Of a DNA stretch of 64,000 nt, positions 33,396 through 41,528 are shown piece after piece; the stretch's first letter is position 1; each line of letters opens with the position of its first letter. Source of the stretch: an uncultured Bacilli bacterium (GTDB lineage: Bacteria > Bacillota_I > Bacilli_A > RF39 > UBA660); the NCBI GenBank assembly GCA_934087065.1, contig CAKOIS010000002.1, positions 1 through 64,000 of the forward strand. Direction: 5' to 3'. The position numbers were made by a program, and so were the translations under genes. The notes below the pieces were generated by a model, which did not search any database, was not told where the DNA came from, and saw only the letters and a list, made by a program, of their open reading frames with translations.

Positions 33396-34725
33396 TACTA
33401 ATACCTTCTTTCTTTAAAATAGCTTTAAGTTCAATTTCTTTATCAAAACATACACAACTATAAATAGATCCTTTAGTTTTCTTTCTTAAAGTAGGTATTA
33501 ATTCAGTATCTAAATCTTCTATTAAAATAATTTTACTCTTTGGTATACCTGTATAAGACATTCTTGTAAGCATATCATACTTAAATCTTCCTACTAGTAC
33601 TATTTTATCAATAGTCTTATTGTTTAACTCTTCAAAATCAATATCCCATATCCAACTTAAATCATTTTCAGAATATCTTCTACTAGAATTATCAAAACCA
33701 AGTACTACTGTTTTAATACCTTTTTCGTTAACTATAAAATCTAAACTCTGTTTATAACTTAAATTATTCTCGTTCTTACTAGCAAGCATTTGCCACTTTC
33801 TACCGAAAAAGTTAAACACATTAAGTCTTTTAGGTTTAAATGTTTCATCATTAGTTACTTTTATTATGTCTTCATTACTTATTCCAAGAGTACTACATAA
33901 ACTATATGCTGCAGTTACAAAATAAACTGAATACAAAAAGTTACTAGGCAAATGTACTTTATTCTTATTTATATAGATATAACCCTTAGTAACATTTATG
34001 TTGTGGGCTAAAAAGTCAACATTACCTCTTTCAAAATCTCCTGTTGGACACTTGTAACACCCAATGTGTCCATATTGATAAAATTTATACTTTAATTTAC
34101 TATGGCATATTGGACAGTACTGAGCATCTATATTATTTAACTTAGTCTTAACACTATAATTATTTTTATCAAGTCCGTAAGTAGTAAGTTTACCTTTATG
34201 ATTAATACTAAGTGACTTTACAAGTGGATCATCTGCATTAATAATCAAATGCACTTTATCTTTAACACTTTTAGAAATAACACCCTTAATAAAGTCAGGA
34301 TGTAAATTTCTAGGTGGTTGGTCTCTAGTAATATTGGTAACTACTAAATGAGTTAAATCAAAATTCTTTAGTGTACCTTCCATATATCTTTCATCCATTT
34401 CCATAAGAAGTACATCAGCATCTAGCTTGCCTTTTTTAGTATTATTAATTATTAAACTAGCAAGTCCATTTAAAACATTACTACCATTTTTATTATAAAC
34501 TACCTTATAACCGTTTTTACTAAGAATTCTAGCTACTAACTCAGTAGTACTTCCTTTACCACTTGAACCAGTTATCCCAATAACATACTTAGGCATTTTA
34601 ATTTTTTTTAAAACATTCTTATCTATCTTAAGAGCATAATACCCACCGATAACACTTCCATCATGTCCCATAAGCTTACTCATTTTACTAACAAGCTTAC
34701 AAGCTATTATTGATAAATTAAACAT
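33388..34725 (-). CDS. murT: lipid II isoglutaminyl synthase subunit MurT
   Basis: A Mur-ligase-family ATPase that amidates the alpha-carboxyl of D-Glu in the peptidoglycan stem. It shows the Walker site GITGSSGKGSTTE, the Mur-type EMDERYMEG and NITRDQPPRNLHPD, a zinc ribbon (CPIC ... CYKC) inserted in the middle domain, and the C-terminal DUF1727 part with NDLSWIWDIDFE. That block holds the Asp that in S. aureus is catalytic. 445 residues from ATG 34725, which has AAGGATGTGA upstream. Paired with a GatD that seems to lack its active site. Confidence 0.9.
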   Translation of the reverse strand: MFNLSIIACKLVSKMSKLMGHDGSVIGGYYALKIDKNVLKKIKMPKYVIGITGSSGKGSTTELVARILSKNGYKVVYNKNGSNVLNGLASLIINNTKKGKLDADVLLMEMDERYMEGTLKNFDLTHLVVTNITRDQPPRNLHPDFIKGVISKSVKDKVHLIINADDPLVKSLSINHKGKLTTYGLDKNNYSVKTKLNNIDAQYCPICHSKLKYKFYQYGHIGCYKCPTGDFERGNVDFLAHNINVTKGYIYINKNKVHLPSNFLYSVYFVTAAYSLCSTLGISNEDIIKVTNDETFKPKRLNVFNFFGRKWQMLASKNENNLSYKQSLDFIVNEKGIKTVVLGFDNSSRRYSENDLSWIWDIDFEELNNKTIDKIVLVGRFKYDMLTRMSYTGIPKSKIILIEDLDTELIPTLRKKTKGSIYSCVCFDKEIELKAILKKEGISNE

Positions 34726-34852
34726 AAATATCACATCCTTATAAATATTATAAACCAAAAATATAAATAATAAAATATACTTTAGTAAAAGAAGTGTAAA
34801 GAAAAATATATCTAGTTTTGTCGTATTTAATGAAATAAACTATTTTTAAGTT

Positions 34853-34858
34853 TATAAT
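34853..34858 (+). promoter_or_regulatory. -10 element for the small unknown gene at 34882
   Basis: TATAAT 24 bases before the ATG; no good -35. Confidence 0.45.
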
Positions 34859-34881
34859 AAATATAGAAAAGAGGAAAAACA

Positions 34882-35088
34882 ATGAATTTAACATATCAAA
34901 ACAAAACTCTATATATAGATCTAGTAGGAGATGTGAACATAACAGAAGTAACAAAGAAAGTCACAAGTATTAGTGATACATACAAAATAAATAACTTAGT
35001 AGTTAATACAGATGAGGCATTCATTACTGACTACAAAAAAGCAAAACTAAAAAAAATAATAAGTAACACTCTTGACAACCCTAATTAA
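34882..35088 (+). CDS. unrecognised 68-residue protein before module 2
   Basis: Starts MNLTYQNKTLYIDLVGDVNI, with AAGAGG before the ATG. The alternation of short beta strands and helices (LYIDLVGDV, TEVTKKVTSIS, NNLVVNTDEAF) loosely recalls a STAS-type or other small alpha/beta fold; not certain. Its last codons contain the TTGACA of the module 2 promoter (35072-35077), so gene and promoter overlap. No relation to the variable protein is shown. Confidence 0.5.
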   Translation: MNLTYQNKTLYIDLVGDVNITEVTKKVTSISDTYKINNLVVNTDEAFITDYKKAKLKKIISNTLDNPN

Positions 35089-35101
35089 AAAATGATAAGA
35101 T
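35072..35101 (+). promoter_or_regulatory. module 2 leader promoter
   Basis: TTGACA 35072-35077, 18-base spacer, TAAGAT 35096-35101. The sequence GATAAGATTATCTTGTAATA around the -10 is the same in module 3. Confidence 0.72.
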
Positions 35102-35132
35102 TATCTTGTAATAAAGATAGGAAGTGAAGCAC

Positions 35133-35192
35133 ATGGAAGTTAATTCTTTAGTACAAAACAAAGTACAAATTGGGGGGGGGTTATTTAAATAG
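35133..35192 (+). CDS. module 2 G-tract leader peptide (short frame)
   Basis: A 19-codon ORF after AGGAAGTGA, beginning MEVNSLVQNKVQIGGGLFK and stopping at TAG 35190-35192. The tract is 9 G at 35172-35180. With 8 G the frame would continue through YLNSINNYSFSC to TAA at 35236-35238 in the loop of the terminator, as in module 4. In the present state translation ends 33 bases before the hairpin, which could then form. I infer the off state. A short functional peptide is the alternative. Confidence 0.65.
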   Translation: MEVNSLVQNKVQIGGGLFK

Positions 35193-35225
35193 TATAAATA
35201 ACTATAGTTTTTCATGTGCAATTAT

Positions 35226-35253
35226 ATGGATAGAATAAGTCTACCCATTTTTT
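35226..35253 (+). terminator. module 2 attenuator terminator
   Basis: ATGGATAGA (35226-35234), loop ATAAG, TCTACCCAT (35240-35248) with one mismatch, then TTTTTT. It lies between leader ORF and target gene. Confidence 0.8.
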
Positions 35254-35284
35254 CGTGTCTTAAAAAGAAAGGAGTGCATTAAAT

Positions 35285-36784
35285 ATGCAAAGGAAACAAT
35301 TAACACTTGTAATAGTAAGCTTACTAGTAGTAGTACTAAGTGTATCACTTGCTTACTTTACAGCACAAATAATAGGAAAGGGAAAAGATGTAAGTGTAAC
35401 AAGCGCAAACCTACAAATAGTATTTACAGATAGTGATGGAGCTTTAACAGAAACTGATATAGAACCTGGCTGGACTAAAACTAAAACATTTACTATTAAA
35501 AATGATACTAAGATAGAATACAAATATAATATAGTAATAAAAGACTTATTAAATACTTTTGTAACTAATGGATACTTAAAGTACAAGATAACTAGTACAA
35601 ATAATGGATATAATATGACTGAGTTTAAAGATATTCCAAAGTCTAGTGCACCTAAAGATACAATATTAGCTTATAGTGTAGTAATACCTAATGGAGTAAC
35701 ACAAAGTTATACAATTGAATTTAAGTATGCAAACGATGAAAGTGTAGACCAAAGTGATGATATGGGTAAGAAACTAAGTGGAACACTATTTATAACTGAG
35801 GAAACAGAAGATCCAAACAAAACACTATATAATCAATTACTTGTAGACAAATCAAAAGTATTAACAAGAACAGACTTTAGTAAAGTTTTAATAGATAATA
35901 ATACAAACACATTATATACTTCTACTGAAGATAGTAAAACAGTATATTATTTTGCAGGGAATGCAACAGATAACTGGGTAAAGTTTGGAAAGAATGCAAG
36001 TAATCAAGACTTGTACTGGAGAATAATAAGAACAAACTCAGATGGTAGTGTAAGACTTCTTTACCACGGAACAAGTACTACAGCAACAGATGCATATATT
36101 GGTGAATCAGCATTTAATAATAGTAGTTATACTAATATAGCATATGTAAGTTATATGTACGGAAGTACAGGAAGTATAGCAAATGCTAGAACTAACCAAA
36201 AAAACTCTAGTACAATAAAAGACAAAATAGATAACTGGTATAAAATCAACTTAGAAGCAAAAGGTTATACAAAATACTTAAGTACAACAGCAGTATATTG
36301 TAATGATAGAACATATGCAGTATCTGGAGATACATACTTTGGAGCATACACAAGACTAATAACAAATAAAACACCAAGTTATGACTGTGCAACAACAGAA
36401 GACAAATTCACAGTAGACACAAGTACAGGTAACGGAAAACTAACATATCCAATAGCATTAATGACAGCAGACGAAGTAAGTTTTGCAGGTGGACGATATG
36501 GTACAAATGCACCAACATGGTATTATTATAATAGTGCAAATGGTAGTTCTACAGAATCAAATGCTTGGTGGTTGTTGTCTTCTCGCAATTGGAATGGCGG
36601 CGACGCTATTGTGTTCTTCGTGTATGGTTCGTCCGAACAACCTGGCAATTTGAGCAACAGTAGGGTTGACGGCACTTACGGTGTGCGTCCAGCCTTATCA
36701 CTAAAATCTTGTGTAAAATATGCAAGTGGAGATGGCTCAGCAAGTGACCCATACACAATAAAAGAAACTACAAATGGATGCTAA
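35285..36784 (+). CDS. variable secreted protein 2 (TasA-like domain plus DGR-type module)
   Basis: 499 residues. Signal/anchor segment QLTLVIVSLLVVVLSVSLAYFT, then a TasA/camelysin-like beta domain to about 178 (DIEPGWTKTKTFTIKNDTKI, IPNGVTQSYTIEFKYANDES), as in biofilm-fibre proteins released by SipW-type peptidases. The C-terminal lectin/FGE-like module (185-499) has YYFAGNATDNWVKFGKN, YWRIIRTNSDG, YCNDR, WWLLSS and YGVRPALSLKSC. The TasA-like domain is nearly the same in targets 3 and 4. Start supported by AAAGGAG; the leader attenuator lies just upstream. Probably displayed outside the cell; ligand unknown. Confidence 0.82.
   Translation: MQRKQLTLVIVSLLVVVLSVSLAYFTAQIIGKGKDVSVTSANLQIVFTDSDGALTETDIEPGWTKTKTFTIKNDTKIEYKYNIVIKDLLNTFVTNGYLKYKITSTNNGYNMTEFKDIPKSSAPKDTILAYSVVIPNGVTQSYTIEFKYANDESVDQSDDMGKKLSGTLFITEETEDPNKTLYNQLLVDKSKVLTRTDFSKVLIDNNTNTLYTSTEDSKTVYYFAGNATDNWVKFGKNASNQDLYWRIIRTNSDGSVRLLYHGTSTTATDAYIGESAFNNSSYTNIAYVSYMYGSTGSIANARTNQKNSSTIKDKIDNWYKINLEAKGYTKYLSTTAVYCNDRTYAVSGDTYFGAYTRLITNKTPSYDCATTEDKFTVDTSTGNGKLTYPIALMTADEVSFAGGRYGTNAPTWYYYNSANGSSTESNAWWLLSSRNWNGGDAIVFFVYGSSEQPGNLSNSRVDGTYGVRPALSLKSCVKYASGDGSASDPYTIKETTNGC
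36565..36695 (+). other. DGR-type variable region of target 2, 3' end replaced
   Basis: The stretch from TGGTGGTTGTTGTCT to GTGTGCGTCC is GC-rich and aligns with target 3, with changes in NNC/NNT codons (GAC, ATT, TTC, TAT, GAA, AAT, AGC). After GTGCGTCC it returns to AT-rich DNA (AGCCTTATCACTAAAATCTT), so the constant 3' block TTTCTCTCAAATCTTGT and the CTTGT/ACAAG hairpin found in targets 1, 3 and 4 are absent. Confidence 0.72.
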
Positions 36785-36825
36785 CAATATATTAAAAATA
36801 TGCCAAAATGGAATAAAATTTTGAA

Positions 36826-36864
36826 AAATAAGTAATTTAATCTTTTTAAGTTACTTATTTTTTG
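36826..36864 (+). terminator. terminator after target 2
   Basis: AAATAAGTAA (36826-36835) / TTACTTATTT (36851-36860), then TTT. Confidence 0.78.
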
Positions 36865-36893
36865 ATACAATATACTTATAAGGATGTGAGAAT

Positions 36894-39479
36894 ATGAAAC
36901 GAGCAATTTTAATAGATGGTAATAACTTATTATTTAGAAGTTATTATGCAACAGCTTATAATGGTAATTTAATGAAGAATAGTAAAGACTTTCCTACAAA
37001 TGCTTTATTTGGTTTTGTTAATATGATTAATAAAATAATGTCTATAGAAAAGCCTGAATATATTATGGTAGCTTTTGATAAAGGAAAGAACTTTAGACAT
37101 GAAAAGTATACTGAATATAAAGCTGGAAGAATTGAAACACCTAATGACTTGAAAATTCAGTTTCCAATTGCCTATGATATACTAGACGCGATGGGGATAA
37201 CTGCAGTTGCAATTGACAACTATGAGGCTGACGATATAATTGGAACATTTGCTAAAATGGCTGATATAGATGACTTATATGACGCGACTATTGTAAGCAG
37301 TGATAAAGACCTTTTGCAACTTATTAGCCATGATGTTAATGTAAAACTTCTTAAACAAAAAGATTATATCTTAATGGACGAGAAAGTATTCTTTGATACA
37401 TATGGCTTGGAACCTATAAGAATGATAGACATAAAAGCTCTTATGGGAGATGCATCAGACAATATTCCTGGAGTAAAAGGAATAGGTGAAAAAACAGCAC
37501 TTAACTTATTACATGAGTATGACACAGTAGAAAACTTATACAATAACATTGATAATGTTAAAGGTAAAATTAAGGAAAAGTTAATTGAAGGAAAAGATAG
37601 TGCCTTTTTTAGTAAAGATATAGCAACTATTTATAAAGATGTTCCTCTTAATATGACATTTAATGATATTAAACTAAAATCTAGAAATATGACTAAGTTA
37701 ATGAGCATCTATAAAGATTTAGAGTTTTATAGTTTACTTAAAAAATTAGATACAGACATAATAGAAAACCCAAGAAATACTAATGATGTTACTATTGTTA
37801 AAGATAAACTAGACATAGATAAAGATTTCTCATTCTATTTAGAAGTTTCTAATGATAATTATCATATGGCTGATTTTATTGGTTTATCTATTTATGATGG
37901 TGAAAAGTGTTACTTTCTTGATGAAGAGGCAGTTATCTTAAACAAAGATATATTTACTCATGCAGTTAGTACTTATGATTTAAAGAAAAGTATGTGCTTC
38001 TTAAGTAAATATGGAATAGTCTTAAATAATTGTAAATACGACACTATGATTAGTGTGTACTTGCTTAATTATAACACTAAAGAAGACATCTCATACATTG
38101 CTAATAGTTTGGGTTATGATATACCTTTTTATGATAGTATAATAAAAGACAATAACTTAGTAGTAGATGAAAGTACTCTTATAAATACTCTAGCTAGTAA
38201 AGCAAAGTTTATCTATGAAACAAAAGATAAATACATTGAAGAATTAACTACCGAAGGAATGCTTGAGTTATTTAACACTCTTGAAATGCCTTTAGTAGGC
38301 GTGCTTGCTAGGATGGAAATGAATGGTATTAGAGTAAGTGAAAGTGTAATTGATGAGTTAAAAGACGAGTTAGAGAGTAGAATATGTAACATTACTAAAG
38401 AAATATATAGTTATGCAGGATGTGAATTCAATATTCAAAGTGCTAAACAAACTGCAGAAATATTATTTGAAAAGTTAGATTTACCACATGGTAAGAAAAA
38501 AGGAAGAAATGGTTATTCAACTGACAAAGATACTTTGATGAAGTATTATGATATGCATCCAATTATACCATGTTTACTAGAATATAGAAATTTAACTAAA
38601 CTTACTAGTACATATACAGATAAACTAAAAAGTTATATCTTGGATGATGGTAAAATTCATACTATATTTAAACAAGCAATCACTAGAACAGGTAGACTTT
38701 CTTCAGTTGAACCGAACTTACAAAATATTCCTATTAGAAGTGAAGAAGGTAGAAAAATTAGAGAAGCTTTTATTCCTGAAGAAGATAGTGTTATTTTAGA
38801 CTGTGATTATTCGCAAATTGAGCTTAGATTAATGGCTCATATATCAAAAGATAAAAACTTAATAAATGCATTTTTAAGTAGTGAAGACATACATACTAAA
38901 GTTGCAAGTGACGTGTTTGGTGTTCCTATGAATGAAGTTACTAAAAATCAAAGAAGAACAGCAAAAGCTGTAATATTCGGTATAGTCTACGGAATAAGTG
39001 GTTTTGGGTTGGGAGAAAACCTTCATTTGAGCGCTACTGATGCTAAAAAGTATATTGATAAATACTTAGAGATGTATCCTGGAGTAAAAGAATACATGAA
39101 TAACATAGTTGAAACAGCTAAGCAAACTGGTTATGTTAGAACTCTATTTAATAGAAAAAGAGTAATAGAAGAATTAAAAAACACAAACTATATAATAAGA
39201 AAAAGTGGAGAGAGAATAGCTTTAAATACGCCTTTACAAGGTACAGGTGCTGATATTATTAAAAAAGCTATGATAGAAATAGATAAGGAACTTACAAAAA
39301 GAGACTTAAAAAGTAAAATGCTTATTCAAGTACATGATGAACTCGTGTTTACTGTACCAAAGAGTGAATTAAACATCATGAAAGAACTTGTTACTAACAT
39401 TATGGAAAATACATATACTTTAGAAGTACCATTAAAAGTTGAATGCGAAATGGGGGATAATTGGTATGAAGCAAAGTAG
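36894..39479 (+). CDS. polA: DNA polymerase I
   Basis: 861 residues with three domains. The 5'-3' exonuclease (1-290) has LIDGNNLLFRSYYA, VSSDKDLLQL and DIKALMGDASDNIPGVKGIG. The 3'-5' exonuclease-like domain (about 300-480) lacks the DxE metal motif (FYLEVSNDN), as in other Firmicutes, so no proofreading. The polymerase domain has TGRLSSVEPNLQNIPIRS, the DCDYSQIELRLMAH motif, RRTAKAVIFGIVYG and QVHDELVF. It removes RNA primers and fills gaps. Ribosome site AAGGATGTG. It is followed after eight bases by a transporter gene. Confidence 0.96.
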   Translation: MKRAILIDGNNLLFRSYYATAYNGNLMKNSKDFPTNALFGFVNMINKIMSIEKPEYIMVAFDKGKNFRHEKYTEYKAGRIETPNDLKIQFPIAYDILDAMGITAVAIDNYEADDIIGTFAKMADIDDLYDATIVSSDKDLLQLISHDVNVKLLKQKDYILMDEKVFFDTYGLEPIRMIDIKALMGDASDNIPGVKGIGEKTALNLLHEYDTVENLYNNIDNVKGKIKEKLIEGKDSAFFSKDIATIYKDVPLNMTFNDIKLKSRNMTKLMSIYKDLEFYSLLKKLDTDIIENPRNTNDVTIVKDKLDIDKDFSFYLEVSNDNYHMADFIGLSIYDGEKCYFLDEEAVILNKDIFTHAVSTYDLKKSMCFLSKYGIVLNNCKYDTMISVYLLNYNTKEDISYIANSLGYDIPFYDSIIKDNNLVVDESTLINTLASKAKFIYETKDKYIEELTTEGMLELFNTLEMPLVGVLARMEMNGIRVSESVIDELKDELESRICNITKEIYSYAGCEFNIQSAKQTAEILFEKLDLPHGKKKGRNGYSTDKDTLMKYYDMHPIIPCLLEYRNLTKLTSTYTDKLKSYILDDGKIHTIFKQAITRTGRLSSVEPNLQNIPIRSEEGRKIREAFIPEEDSVILDCDYSQIELRLMAHISKDKNLINAFLSSEDIHTKVASDVFGVPMNEVTKNQRRTAKAVIFGIVYGISGFGLGENLHLSATDAKKYIDKYLEMYPGVKEYMNNIVETAKQTGYVRTLFNRKRVIEELKNTNYIIRKSGERIALNTPLQGTGADIIKKAMIEIDKELTKRDLKSKMLIQVHDELVFTVPKSELNIMKELVTNIMENTYTLEVPLKVECEMGDNWYEAK

Positions 39480-39487
39480 GGGATTTG

Positions 39488-40333
39488 ATGAATGTTTTAA
39501 TTAAAAGTTTTCTTGTTAATTTATTTTTAACTATATTAAAATTACTAGGAAGTGTCGTGTCTAACTCTAAAACACTTCTAGCTGATAGTATTCACTGTAT
39601 GAGTGATATGTCAACTGATTTAATAAGCATTATAGGTACTAAAATATCTAATAAAAAGCCAGACTTAAATCATCCGTATGGACATGGTAAAATAGAATAT
39701 TTAACTAGTATAATAATGAGTTTCTTTATAATAAGTTTAGGTATAAGTATTTTATTTAATTCATTTAATGGAAAAACTGTAGTACCTAATATGTATGCGA
39801 TTATTGTATTACTAATAACTATAGTTGTAAAATATATATTAAGTTCTTATCTTTTTAAAAAGGGCAAACTACTTAATAGTAACATTATTAAAACAAATGC
39901 TATAGAAAGCAGATATGACACATATAATTCTATTTTAGCACTTATATTTATTATAATAACTATAATTGGAAGTGATAATGATATACTAAAATACTTTGAT
40001 AAAGTAGGTAGTGTAGTAATGAGTTTACTTACTATTAAAGTAGGAATAGAAGTACTATTAAAAAATACAAGTAGTATACTAGGAGAAGTAGAAGAAGATA
40101 AGAGTATCTTATCAACTGTAGAAGATATTATTAAAAGTAAAGACTATAAAGTAAGAAGACTATCTTTACTTAAATATGGTTCATACTATGATGCTACTAT
40201 AGATATATTATTAGATAAGAATATAACATTAGAAAATCTATATAATATAGAAAAGAAAATAAAAAGAGATCTAAAAAGAAGCGATATGTCTATTAGATAT
40301 GTTACAGTAAACTTTAAACCAAAAAATAAATAA
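39488..40333 (+). CDS. cation diffusion facilitator transporter
   Basis: About 281 residues with five or six membrane segments and a cytoplasmic C-terminal domain. Metal-site motifs: LADSIHCMSDMSTDLIS (the first D-xxx-D type site), HPYGHGKIEYL, and NAIESRYDTYNS in the second site helix, where the usual His of HxxxD is replaced, so specificity may be for manganese or iron and not zinc. I use ATG 39488; a TTG one codon earlier would add one residue. GGGG precedes it. It is likely co-transcribed with polA. Confidence 0.85.
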   Translation: MNVLIKSFLVNLFLTILKLLGSVVSNSKTLLADSIHCMSDMSTDLISIIGTKISNKKPDLNHPYGHGKIEYLTSIIMSFFIISLGISILFNSFNGKTVVPNMYAIIVLLITIVVKYILSSYLFKKGKLLNSNIIKTNAIESRYDTYNSILALIFIIITIIGSDNDILKYFDKVGSVVMSLLTIKVGIEVLLKNTSSILGEVEEDKSILSTVEDIIKSKDYKVRRLSLLKYGSYYDATIDILLDKNITLENLYNIEKKIKRDLKRSDMSIRYVTVNFKPKNK

Positions 40334-40360
40334 TGCACAGATATAATGTGCATTATTTTG
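40328..40360. terminator. terminator between the CDF gene and tmcAL
   Basis: AAATAATGCACA (40328-40339) / TGTGCATTATTT (40347-40358), then TT; it may act on both strands. Confidence 0.82.
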
Positions 40361-41480
40361 TTATTACATGACTAGTTATTTCACTTTTAAATATAGATTT
40401 ATCATTAACTATCAAACTATATAAATAACTTGCTTTTAATTCAGTATCCATAACATTCTTTTCAAACTTAGTATAAACGGGAATACTAATATTCTTTTTT
40501 ATCTTTGAGTAGTACTTTTTTCCTTCACTAGATAAACCTAGTAACTTAATATAACTTAAATTTTTAGTGTTTTCCTTGTCTTTCTTAGTAAACCCTATAA
40601 ATATATTAATAAGCATTCTATTTACTTTATTAATAGTAACTCTCTTATTACTTACATAACTTACTAATTCATCATAATTATCACTCTTAAGAATAGCTTC
40701 ATATATTCTTTTTTCTATACCTTCAGTTATTAAGTGATAATCATTTATTTTATCATACTCACTTATTACTTTATACTTAATTAACAAGAACAACTTAGCA
40801 TAGTCAATATTTCTAATATATTTCTTATTATATGGTATATACTTACTAATATTTATGTTACTTTTAAGTAATTCTCTTATTTGATAAGCACTTATAATAT
40901 CACTACTTATTATATTACTCTTAAAACTATTTGTTCTTTTAATAGGAACAACATTAATATTATAATTATTCTTTATTATCTCTTTTATATAACTAACTGC
41001 TAAAATATCATTACTTTCTTTAATAGTGTAGCCAGTAATATCGTGTATGCTTTTTCCTAAACTAGTAGGGTAGTTATAACCCTTATCTAAGTATTTCTTT
41101 ACCAAACTATCAAACTCATTGTTATCTATTTGCACTTTGCTAATGGCTTTTAATTTATCTAAATTATTACTTTCACTTCCAAATACAAGAGTATCTATTT
41201 TAAAAGCACTGAGTATTTTTATAGCAGCATAACTAAATATATCACTAGACTGATTAGCATATATAAAAGGTATTTCTAAAACAATATCAATTCCATTCTC
41301 TAAACAAAGTTTAGTCTTAGTCCACTTATCTAAAACGCTTATTTCCCCACGCATAGTATAGTTAGCACTCATTGCAACTACAATAATGCTATCTGGATAC
41401 ATTTCTTTAATTTTCTTAATTTGATAAATATGTCCATTATGTAGTGGGTTATACTCTGTAACAATTCCAATTACATTCAT
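40353..41480 (-). CDS. tmcAL: tRNA(Met) cytidine acetate ligase TmcAL (YlbM)
   Basis: Makes N4-acetylcytidine at the wobble base of elongator tRNA-Met using acetate and ATP. It shows the nucleotidyltransferase start MNVIGIVTEYNPLHNGHIYQ with the HxGH-like HNGH, SANYTMRGEISVLDKW, and DIVLEIPFIYANQSSD with FGSE. 375 residues, close to the B. subtilis YlbM size. Single-gene unit on the - strand. Formerly annotated as a hypothetical nucleotidyltransferase. Confidence 0.88.
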   Translation of the reverse strand: MNVIGIVTEYNPLHNGHIYQIKKIKEMYPDSIIVVAMSANYTMRGEISVLDKWTKTKLCLENGIDIVLEIPFIYANQSSDIFSYAAIKILSAFKIDTLVFGSESNNLDKLKAISKVQIDNNEFDSLVKKYLDKGYNYPTSLGKSIHDITGYTIKESNDILAVSYIKEIIKNNYNINVVPIKRTNSFKSNIISSDIISAYQIRELLKSNINISKYIPYNKKYIRNIDYAKLFLLIKYKVISEYDKINDYHLITEGIEKRIYEAILKSDNYDELVSYVSNKRVTINKVNRMLINIFIGFTKKDKENTKNLSYIKLLGLSSEGKKYYSKIKKNISIPVYTKFEKNVMDTELKASYLYSLIVNDKSIFKSEITSHVITK

Positions 41481-41528
41481 TTTTCTTCACCAACAATATT
41501 TTACTAAAATAACACTCATTTTACAAGA

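Noticed and set aside
37790..38300. Loss of the 3'-5' exonuclease motif in DNA polymerase I as a novelty
   Set aside because: Inactive proofreading domains are normal in PolA of Firmicutes.
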